Below are positions 17,256-24,812 of a stretch of 64,000 nt of DNA, piece by piece. Below the pieces are notes generated by a model. That model made no database searches. It saw only the letters and a list, made by a program, of their open reading frames with translations, and was not told where the DNA came from. A program made the translations under genes and the position numbers. Each line of letters starts with the position of its first letter. The stretch's first letter is position 1. Origin of the DNA: Arenibacter sp. F26102 (GTDB lineage: Bacteria; Bacteroidota; Bacteroidia; Flavobacteriales; Flavobacteriaceae); assembly GCF_023015865.1 (NCBI RefSeq), contig NZ_JALKBC010000014.1:1-64000 (forward strand), in the 5' to 3' direction.

Positions 17256-17945
17256 TTATTTTAAACTGTATTTAAATATCCAACCTAGGATTTTTGCGCC
17301 TGCAAATATAGTACCTTTTACCGTACCTGATACTTTTGATATGCCAATTCTTTTTTTGTAACGCACTGGTACTTCGGTATATGTAAATCCCTTTTTTAGA
17401 ACTTTCAACTGCATTTCTACGGTCCAACCGTAGGTCTTATCCTCCATCTCCAATGCCAAAAGCTTGTTGTACTTTATGGCTCTAAATGGACCCAGATCAG
17501 TAAAAGAAGCTCCAAAGAACCATTTCATTAAAGTGGTGGCCAAGGCATTTCCAAAGACCTGTTGTGGCGTCATAGACCCTTCCTCCCTCAACTCCTTTGT
17601 TCTGGCCCCAATAACGAAATCTATGTTGTTTTCGACTATAGGTTTTACCACTTTGGAAAGTTCTTCGGGATAATCCGAATAGTCTCCGTCCATAAATACG
17701 ATAATATCGGGTGTTTTGGATTGTTTGGATATATAATTAATTCCTAGAAGGCAGGCATAACCATAACCCATTCTATTTTCTGTGAGCACCGTTGCTCCGG
17801 CATCCCTGGCATTAAGGGCGGTATCGTCCGTAGAATTGTTGTTTACGACAATTATTTCAGAAACTATTTCGGGGATTTCTTTTATTACACTTGCAATGGA
17901 ATCAGCTTCATTATAGGCAGGAATTATTACTTTGATATCGGTCAT
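17256..17945 (-). CDS. GT2 glycosyltransferase, polyprenyl-phosphate mannosyltransferase-like
   Basis: A 229-aa soluble GT-A domain: VIIPAYNEADSI (6-17), VVNNNSTDDT (33-42), the metal-binding FMDGDYSDYPEEL near 84-96 and VRYKKRIGISK near the C-terminus. This is the arrangement of dolichol/undecaprenyl-phosphate mannose or glucose synthases, though without an extra membrane domain. It probably makes or extends a lipid-linked sugar used with the neighbouring processive glycosyltransferase. First gene of the pair. Confidence 0.88.
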   Translation of the reverse strand: MTDIKVIIPAYNEADSIASVIKEIPEIVSEIIVVNNNSTDDTALNARDAGATVLTENRMGYGYACLLGINYISKQSKTPDIIVFMDGDYSDYPEELSKVVKPIVENNIDFVIGARTKELREEGSMTPQQVFGNALATTLMKWFFGASFTDLGPFRAIKYNKLLALEMEDKTYGWTVEMQLKVLKKGFTYTEVPVRYKKRIGISKVSGTVKGTIFAGAKILGWIFKYSLK

Positions 17946-18104
17946 TAGTGTATATGAAGAATGATTCTTATTTATCCATTGATATTTACCTGAAGCATCA
18001 TAAATACCAATAGCCCCATTTAAAGGGCAAAGGTATCAATACTTTTATCAATTAATATATCTTCAAGTGTTGTAAGGCATAAAAAATTAGCCCTGACCAC
18101 TGAC

Positions 18105-19685
18105 TTATTTCTTATTTACCAGGTCCATTAGATCAACATCATTGCCCAAAAGAACCGTTGTGGGGTTAATCCTTCCTTCTAGCGGTCCGTTTTCCAACTT
18201 TAAAACCCCTCTTGGGCAAACTGCAGAACAAATACCGCAACCTACGCAGCTAGATCTAATTATATTTTCTCCTTTTTGGGCGTAGGCCCTAACATCTATG
18301 CCCTGTTCGCAATAAGTGGAACAGTTGCCACAGGAAATACATTGACCTCCATTGGTGGTAATCCTAAAGCGCGACTTAAACCTTTGTACAAACCCTAAAT
18401 AAGCCGCTAAGGGGCAGCCAAATCTACACCATACCCTATTTCCAAAAATAGGATAGAACCCGGTACCGATCACTCCCGCGAAAAATGCACCGATCAACAG
18501 ACTATAGGCACTTTGTACACTCTGCGTTTTTAAACCCAAGACGGTACTGGATTCCGTAAAAAAACTGTAGAGTGTCATCAAGGTCATTCCCACGGCAAAG
18601 ACCAATACACTGTGCACCAACCACCTTTCCACTTTCCATGAAAATAAGGATTTGCTGGAATGTTGTCTATAGGGATCCCCCAAGGTCTCTGCCAATCCAC
18701 CACATCCACAGACCCAGGAACAATACCATCGTTTACCAAAAAAGTAGACCATAACGGGCACGATCACCAAAGTAAGTACAATGCCCCAAACCAGAATAAA
18801 GAGACCTATTCCACCACTGTTCAACAACGACTTTAGATTCCATTGAAAAAAGAAATCGTAATCTAAAGGAAAGGCGTTCTTAAAATCGTAATACGGCATC
18901 TGCAGGCGGACCATTATTTCCGGAATCAGAAATGCAAAGACAATTTGAAAGAACAATACAGATGTAGTACGCACCATTTGGTACATATTGTGCCTGTATT
19001 TAATATACATCCTAACGGCCATAACCGTCATTACGGTACAATACATAAATCCGTAAACAAACCAATGTCCGGCAGCATTTCCACTTAAAAATTCACTGAT
19101 CGGATCTACGAGGTACGTCCAATTTACCGCATATTCGGAACGAAAGTACAGTACTAAATAAAAGGAAACCAGAAAAACGAAGACCATCCAGGCAATCCAT
19201 CCCCTATTGGTGGCATTCTCATGGTAGATGCCATTATTTTTTATTCCTTTTTGGCCCAACAAAACGACATTGGGAATAATAAAAAGTAATGCTCCCAATA
19301 TTCCAAGACCAAAGGTCAGGAACCACATTAGCCCCTTATTTTCCACTAGAAAACCTTTGCCAGAAACTTTGCCCACTGCAGCAGCCATGTCATGCGGACC
19401 AGTATAGATGACCTTTTTGTATTCCTTATTCTTTCTATGCTGAGTATTGGCAGTCTCAAGTGCATTTGCGATTTTAGGTGATAGGGAATGCATACCGCTG
19501 AACTCTTTGCCCACCACATTTTTCTCCATTTCCCGAATGAAAATTTCACTGGAAATGCCTTTTTCCTGTAGTACTTTATCGAATGTTGCGGAGCTTACTC
19601 TAAACTCCCCAACAATTGGAAGAATTGTAAATATGATTAGGCCGATTAGAAAAATGAAGAGCCCAACTTTTTTTATTATTTGCAT
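18105..19685 (-). CDS. membrane 4Fe-4S protein, NapH/CcoG-like
   Basis: A 526-aa protein with an N-terminal signal-anchor (VGLFIFLIGLIIFTILPIVG), several more membrane helices, and cysteines in WYCSWVCGCGG and RVWCRFGCPLAAYLG. The C-terminal di-cluster ferredoxin motif is CISCGNCSTYCEQG and CVGCGICSAVCPRG. This is the architecture of NapH/NosR/CcoG-type electron-transfer proteins. The extra-cytoplasmic loop near 30-110 has no recognised redox motif. It is 9 bases downstream of an FAD oxidoreductase, probably its electron donor or acceptor. Confidence 0.87.
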   Translation of the reverse strand: MQIIKKVGLFIFLIGLIIFTILPIVGEFRVSSATFDKVLQEKGISSEIFIREMEKNVVGKEFSGMHSLSPKIANALETANTQHRKNKEYKKVIYTGPHDMAAAVGKVSGKGFLVENKGLMWFLTFGLGILGALLFIIPNVVLLGQKGIKNNGIYHENATNRGWIAWMVFVFLVSFYLVLYFRSEYAVNWTYLVDPISEFLSGNAAGHWFVYGFMYCTVMTVMAVRMYIKYRHNMYQMVRTTSVLFFQIVFAFLIPEIMVRLQMPYYDFKNAFPLDYDFFFQWNLKSLLNSGGIGLFILVWGIVLTLVIVPVMVYFFGKRWYCSWVCGCGGLAETLGDPYRQHSSKSLFSWKVERWLVHSVLVFAVGMTLMTLYSFFTESSTVLGLKTQSVQSAYSLLIGAFFAGVIGTGFYPIFGNRVWCRFGCPLAAYLGFVQRFKSRFRITTNGGQCISCGNCSTYCEQGIDVRAYAQKGENIIRSSCVGCGICSAVCPRGVLKLENGPLEGRINPTTVLLGNDVDLMDLVNKK

Positions 19686-19694
19686 CTTAAAATC

Positions 19695-21041
19695 TTATAC
19701 GTTGCTAAAAATTCGTTTCCAACTTTTCTTTTTAGGGCTAATGTTCGTGCCAAACTGATCATTATATTGGGATATAATGGCTTTCTCGTATTGGGCACAA
19801 AATTCGGGATCAAAATTGGCATCCTTCAAATATTCCAAAACGTAATCCATTGTCCTTTTCTCTGTTAGCCATCGATCCAAAATTTCATGACGCATCCTAA
19901 TACCAAAAGTATTGATACCCAAGAGCAGCTTGGTATCCTTTTGAAAGGCAATGGTAACACATATTTTTTCCTTGGGATGCCGCCAATGAAAATGCTGTTC
20001 ATGGTCCTTTTTTGATCTATCACTAAACACCCAACCATACGTTTGGTATTCTATATCCAAAAACTTTGCGGAATTAAACCAATGCCCTGGCTTATAAGCC
20101 CTTTTCCTGCCACATATGGTCTGTGCCAAAGTCTCTCCCATCATTCTGCCCGTATACCATACTGCCTCTACCGGCCTGCGACTGCCAATGGCCTCATGTT
20201 GTTCCGCACAATCCCCAATAGCATATATGTCTGGTATGTTCGTTTCCAAAAAATTATTGACTTTAACGCCTTTGCCGAGTTCAATACCAGAGCCTTTCAA
20301 AAAATCGATATTTGGAGTAACGCCAGCTGTAAGCCCTACCACATTACAAGGGATAGTTTCACCCTTATCAGTAACCACGGCCTTTGCCCAACCATTTTCA
20401 TCTGCAATAATTTCCTGAAGATTGGTATCCAATTTTAGGTCTATGTGATGCTCCAAAATGTGCTCATTGATCATTTGCGAATCACCTGAGGGCAGGACTC
20501 CATCCCAAAAACTCTTTTCACGCACCAAAAATGTCACTGGGATATCCCTACTTCTAAGCATTTCCGCCAACTCAATCCCTATTAAACCTCCACCAACGAT
20601 TACCGCTCTTTTACAAACATCCTTGTTGGGCGCATTAGCTTCCAGCAATTCCAAATCCTGTTTGGAATACAAGCCTTGGACCCCTTTCAAATCCTGTCCG
20701 GGCCATCCAAATTTATTGGATTTGGAACCAGTAGCAATTATAAGTTTATCGTATTCAATTTCCTCGGAACTTGTCAACAGCAATCTTTTATTGGCCGTAT
20801 CTACCTTAGTAACATAACCGTTGACCAAATCCAATCTATTTTTTTTCCAGAACCAATTCTCGTAGGGTTGCGTATGCTCAAACTTCATATGCCCCATATA
20901 AACATACATTAATGCCGTTCTAGAGAAAAAATACTTGTTCTCTGGGGAAATAATGGTGATTTTTTTGTCGGAAAGTTTTCGAATATGGCGTGCTGCCGTA
21001 ATACCCGAAATTCCATTACCAATAATAACAATGTGTTCCAT
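19695..21041 (-). CDS. FAD/NAD(P)-dependent pyridine nucleotide-disulfide-type oxidoreductase
   Basis: A 448-aa flavoprotein of the nitrite-reductase NirB N-domain / rubredoxin-reductase type. FAD loop IIGNGISGITAARHI (6-20), ATGSKSNKF after the first FAD domain, NAD loop AVIVGGGLIGIELAEML near 147-163, and the second FAD motif PDIYAIGDCAE near 277-287. There is no redox CxxC, so it is not a disulfide reductase. It has an unusual C-terminal extension of about 130 residues. It pairs with the membrane Fe-S protein downstream; together they may form a small electron-transfer chain. Confidence 0.88.
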   Translation of the reverse strand: MEHIVIIGNGISGITAARHIRKLSDKKITIISPENKYFFSRTALMYVYMGHMKFEHTQPYENWFWKKNRLDLVNGYVTKVDTANKRLLLTSSEEIEYDKLIIATGSKSNKFGWPGQDLKGVQGLYSKQDLELLEANAPNKDVCKRAVIVGGGLIGIELAEMLRSRDIPVTFLVREKSFWDGVLPSGDSQMINEHILEHHIDLKLDTNLQEIIADENGWAKAVVTDKGETIPCNVVGLTAGVTPNIDFLKGSGIELGKGVKVNNFLETNIPDIYAIGDCAEQHEAIGSRRPVEAVWYTGRMMGETLAQTICGRKRAYKPGHWFNSAKFLDIEYQTYGWVFSDRSKKDHEQHFHWRHPKEKICVTIAFQKDTKLLLGINTFGIRMRHEILDRWLTEKRTMDYVLEYLKDANFDPEFCAQYEKAIISQYNDQFGTNISPKKKSWKRIFSNV

Positions 21042-21242
21042 AGGTCTTTGGTTGTTGCATAATCTGTCGCACCTAAAGATAATAACTTAATCGTTTGCCT
21101 CTAATTTAGATTTATTTAACACAATGAAGCCCAATGGCCATAGGCAGAAAATGAAGTATACACCCGGAAATTAACTATAAGGGATGCACGAATTTATATG
21201 CAGCCCAGATACTGCAAATTAATTTTAGTTTGGAAGAAAAAA

Positions 21243-22289
21243 TTATTTGTTTGCTTTTTCCAGTGTAAAGGAAAATTCAGAACCTATATCGAGGACGCTT
21301 TCCACATAAATCTTTTCGTTATGTGCCTCTATAATATGTTTTACAATCGCCAAGCCCAGGCCAGACCCACCTTCGGCCCTACTTCCACTTTTATCGACCC
21401 TATAAAACCTTTCGAAAATGCGGGCAAGGTTTTGTTTGGAAATTCCCTCCCCATTGTCGGTCACCCTGATAATGACCTTATTTTTAATTAAGTTCTCTAT
21501 ACTTACCTCAGTGGTACCGTTCTGCTGCCCATATTTAATGGAATTAACCAGCAAATTGGTGATTACCTGTTGTATTTTTTCCTTATCAGCCTTGACATAG
21601 ATTGGATTTTTGTAATCCATATCAAAGGTTAAGGTAATATTCTTTTTAGCAGCCTTCATTTCCAAAAGGTCAAAAACATTCTGGAAAAGATCTAGAATAT
21701 TAAAATCCTCTATCTCCAAATTCAGGTCCCCCACTTCCAATTTGGTAATTAGATCCAGATCCTTAACAATATAAATAAGTCGCTCCACACCCTTACTTGC
21801 ACGTTGAAGATACTTTTTTCTTAGACTTTTATCATCCATGGCACCATCCAAGAGGGTCAAAATATAACCTTGGACCGTAAACAATGGTGTTTTTAATTCA
21901 TGGGAAACGTTACCCAAAAAGTCCTTTCTATATTCCTCACGGATCTTTAAGGTGTCTATTTCAATCTTTTTATCCTTGGCAAACTTTTCTATTTCATCTG
22001 TCAGGGTCCGCATATCAGTTGTAATGGTCTTGGATGCCAAAGAGGTTGACTCCAGTAGGGCAACATCGTTGTATATACGCTCAATTTTACGGTAGATAAA
22101 TTTTTCTACCCTCAACTGTACTACGAAAAATGATAAAAGGGAGGACGTTAAGGCAATAATAACCAATAGTGACCAATCCATAGCACCTCTGTTCCACAAA
22201 AAGACCCCTAATACCACGCTCAGTAGAAATGAAATTAGAATTGCGGAACGAAGGGCAAATCGATATGATTTTTTTATCCTCGTGGTCAT
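21243..22289 (-). CDS. phoR: sensor histidine kinase, PhoR-like
   Basis: A 348-aa kinase with two N-terminal membrane helices (about 11-30 and 36-55) and almost no periplasmic loop. The DHp phospho-acceptor is NVSHELKTPLFTVQGY near 133-148, with N box TNLLVNSIKYG, G1 VTDNGEGIS and G2 GSGLGLAIVKHI. As in PhoR, the short loop suggests it senses through a partner rather than a ligand. It overlaps the response-regulator stop by one base (TAATG). The Pho assignment rests on similarity in layout and on the flanking genes. Confidence 0.88.
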   Translation of the reverse strand: MTTRIKKSYRFALRSAILISFLLSVVLGVFLWNRGAMDWSLLVIIALTSSLLSFFVVQLRVEKFIYRKIERIYNDVALLESTSLASKTITTDMRTLTDEIEKFAKDKKIEIDTLKIREEYRKDFLGNVSHELKTPLFTVQGYILTLLDGAMDDKSLRKKYLQRASKGVERLIYIVKDLDLITKLEVGDLNLEIEDFNILDLFQNVFDLLEMKAAKKNITLTFDMDYKNPIYVKADKEKIQQVITNLLVNSIKYGQQNGTTEVSIENLIKNKVIIRVTDNGEGISKQNLARIFERFYRVDKSGSRAEGGSGLGLAIVKHIIEAHNEKIYVESVLDIGSEFSFTLEKANK

Positions 22290-22975
22290 TATAATACAAA
22301 CTTATACCCCACCCCTTTTACAGTTTTAAAGTGATCATCCCCAATTTTTTCGCGAAGCTTTCTAATATGGACATCGATGGTTCTACCACCCACAACAACC
22401 TCATTGCCCCAGACTTTATCCAAGATCACCTCTCTTTTAAATACTTTATTTGGCTTGGATGTCAATAGCGCCAGAAGTTCAAACTCCTTTCTAGGAAGAA
22501 CAATTTCCTCTCCTTTATTAATGATTTTGTACTCCTCCCTATTTATTACTATATCACCAACCTTAAAGATATCCTCTTCCTCTTGTTCCTCGTTCTTTAG
22601 TCTTCTTAGCAAAGCCTTTACTTTACTGACCAAAACCTTTGGCTTTATAGGCTTTGTAATGTAATCATCAGCGCCGGCATCAAATCCTGCCATTTGCGAA
22701 TAGTCCTCGCCCCTTGCGGTCAGAAAGGTAATTAAAGTATCCTCCAGGCCTTCAGTTCTACGAATGATCCCGCAGGCTTCAATACCGTCCATTTCGGGCA
22801 TCATTACGTCTAAAATAATCAAATGGGGCTTTTTCTTTTTTGCCTTGGCAACACCTTCCATACCGTTTTTGGCGGTAATAACTTCATACCCCTCAGCAGA
22901 TAAATTGTAACCTACAATTTCCAGAATATCCGGTTCATCATCAACCAAAAGTATCTTAATGTCCTTTTTTTTCAT
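22289..22975 (-). CDS. phoB: OmpR/PhoB-family response regulator
   Basis: A 228-aa two-domain regulator. The receiver has the acidic pair VDDEPD (11-16), phospho-acceptor LIILDVMMPEMDG near 51-63, TARG and ITKPIKP near 106-112. The winged-helix DNA-binding domain includes LPRKEFELLALL and GGRTIDVHIRKLREKIG. It lies divergently from the lipoprotein/TonB-receptor pair, whose upstream region contains an 11-bp direct repeat of the kind PhoB-like regulators bind. Confidence 0.9.
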   Translation of the reverse strand: MKKKDIKILLVDDEPDILEIVGYNLSAEGYEVITAKNGMEGVAKAKKKKPHLIILDVMMPEMDGIEACGIIRRTEGLEDTLITFLTARGEDYSQMAGFDAGADDYITKPIKPKVLVSKVKALLRRLKNEEQEEEDIFKVGDIVINREEYKIINKGEEIVLPRKEFELLALLTSKPNKVFKREVILDKVWGNEVVVGGRTIDVHIRKLREKIGDDHFKTVKGVGYKFVL

Positions 22976-23168
22976 GCTTTATTTTTTTGTCTTAAAACGG
23001 TCATATGTAACCTATTTCCTTTGGGAGGCCGGTTACTGAAATCTATCACAACTTATAATTGTGACCTATTAAACCATGCCCGTTTAACCTTAATATTTAT
23101 TGGTTATTCGCGCCCAAAAGTAAAGATAATACTATTACACCAAACCTCTTAACATGGATTTAATATAG

Positions 23169-23190
23169 TAACATTTAGATAACCTTAAGC
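23169..23190 (+). promoter_or_regulatory. 11-bp direct repeat, candidate PhoB-type box
   Basis: TAACATTTAGA (23169-23179) is followed immediately by TAACCTTAAGC (23180-23190). Both fit TAACnTTnAGn with exactly one helical-turn spacing, as in sites of OmpR/PhoB-family dimers. It lies 110 bases before the lipoprotein start and about 195 before phoB. The rest of 22976-23264 is AT-rich with no gene. Confidence 0.45.
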
Positions 23191-23300
23191 CAACAAACTA
23201 TTAATCTGAGGGTAACAGGACTTTTACAGTTAGGTGATTAATTTGCCATGTTTAAATATAACAAGTGAACTCAAAAATGAAACCAAAAAATTCAGTTGAA

Positions 23301-24719
23301 ATGAAAAAACTATTATTATCCGCATTGGCCATAGGTGCCTTAGCATTTACATCATGTACCAATGACGACGAACCACCGATAGCTGAAGTAATAGCTACCT
23401 GTAATGACGGAATTCAAAACCAAGGAGAAACCGGTGTTGATTGTGGTGGACCCAACTGTCAGCCATGTACAGAGGCTACCGCTACTTGTGAGGATGGTAT
23501 CCAGAACGGAGACGAAACCGGAGTAGATGTAGGAGGATCCTGTGCAGAAATCATAACCGTATCCGGAGAAATATCTGCCGACACTACTTGGACTGCAGAC
23601 AATATATACATATTGGCAGGTAAAGTAGTTGTTGGAGTTGGAAAAACCTTGACCATTGAGCCAGGTACTATCATTAAAGGTAAAGCCGGTTCAGGTTCCT
23701 TGGCTTCTGCGTTAATTGTGCAAAGAGGATCTAAGATCATGGCCGTAGGTACTGCCGAAAAGCCAATCATCTTTACCGCTGAAGAGGACAACCTAGGTGT
23801 TGGACAAAGCGCTGGAACCAATTTGGACGAAACCGCTAGAGGTAAATGGGGCGGATTAATTGTTTTGGGAAGGGCCACTGGTTCTTTTAAAAACGATGTT
23901 ACCGAAGTACAAATAGAAGGTATTCCTGCAGATGATACTTTTGGACTTTATGGCCCTGGTGATGCATTAAACGACGACGACAATTCTGGTGAATTGGAAT
24001 ACATCTCTATACGCCACGGAGGTGCCTTGATCGGAGAAGGCAACGAAATTAACGGTCTAACTTTAGGTTCCGTAGGTCGTGGCACGAAAATTAACCACAT
24101 AGAAGTTGTAGGTAATGTTGACGATGGTGTTGAATTCTTTGGTGGAACCGTTGATGCGTCCAACCTTGTGGTTTGGGCCCAGGGAGATGATGCCTTGGAT
24201 ATTGACCAAGCTTATTCAGGAACTATAGACAATGCCTTGGTAGTTTCAGGGGAGGCTTCTGACCACGCCTTTGAAATAGATGGCCCCGAAGGTTCTATTA
24301 CAGGTTCTTTCACCCTTCAAAATACTACGATAGTTGGAAGCTCCACAGCCGCTGACGGAGAATACGCAGATTACAGAAGTAACGCTATGGGTACTACCAA
24401 GAACATCTATGCCATTGGATTCCAGGCTGGAAAAGATGTTGAATTGGATGCCAACGACGTAGCCCAGAACTTCTTGGACGGCAAATTAACCTTTGAAGCT
24501 TGGCAAACTGTAGGTTTCAACAACAGTATTTTCTCAGAGAAAGTATTAAAAGATGACGCCGGAAACGATGTGCAGTCAACTATCATATTAGACCCAACAT
24601 TTACGGAAAGAGCTGCTACCTGGACCTCCCAAGTTACCGCTGGTGCCCAAACAGTAGGTGCAGACCTTAGCGTATTTACTTGGACCTATGCATATGCAAA
24701 AACAGGATTGAGTTTCTAA
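23301..24719 (+). CDS. beta-helix-like surface lipoprotein
   Basis: Start chosen at 23301 because it gives a lipoprotein signal (MKKLLLSALAIGALAFTSC); an in-frame ATG at 23265 would add 12 polar residues before it. The mature 470-aa part begins with two CNDGIQN-GETGVDCGG-type cysteine-rich repeats, the first ending CQPC and the second having lost its last cysteines. It then has runs of GxLxVxxG-like short strands (TLTIEPGTIIKG, IIFTAEED) typical of a right-handed beta-helix. It is divergent from phoB and directly upstream of a TonB receptor, so it may act with it in uptake, perhaps under phosphate control (inference). Confidence 0.82.
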   Translation: MKKLLLSALAIGALAFTSCTNDDEPPIAEVIATCNDGIQNQGETGVDCGGPNCQPCTEATATCEDGIQNGDETGVDVGGSCAEIITVSGEISADTTWTADNIYILAGKVVVGVGKTLTIEPGTIIKGKAGSGSLASALIVQRGSKIMAVGTAEKPIIFTAEEDNLGVGQSAGTNLDETARGKWGGLIVLGRATGSFKNDVTEVQIEGIPADDTFGLYGPGDALNDDDNSGELEYISIRHGGALIGEGNEINGLTLGSVGRGTKINHIEVVGNVDDGVEFFGGTVDASNLVVWAQGDDALDIDQAYSGTIDNALVVSGEASDHAFEIDGPEGSITGSFTLQNTTIVGSSTAADGEYADYRSNAMGTTKNIYAIGFQAGKDVELDANDVAQNFLDGKLTFEAWQTVGFNNSIFSEKVLKDDAGNDVQSTIILDPTFTERAATWTSQVTAGAQTVGADLSVFTWTYAYAKTGLSF

Positions 24720-24752
24720 TTCGGAACAATACACCCCTATAAAATAACAACC

Positions 24753-24780
24753 ATGCTCGCCCATTTACAGTGGCGGGCAT
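24753..24780 (+). terminator. hairpin between lipoprotein and TonB receptor
   Basis: ATGCTCGCC and GGCGGGCAT can pair (one G-U) around a 10-base loop, followed by TTGGTTTATT. It lies 33 bases after the lipoprotein stop and probably lowers transcription into the receptor gene. It also shows that an ATG at 24753 is not the receptor start. Confidence 0.6.
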
Positions 24781-24812
24781 TTGGTTTATTACGATTTAAT
24801 TATCAATTACTT

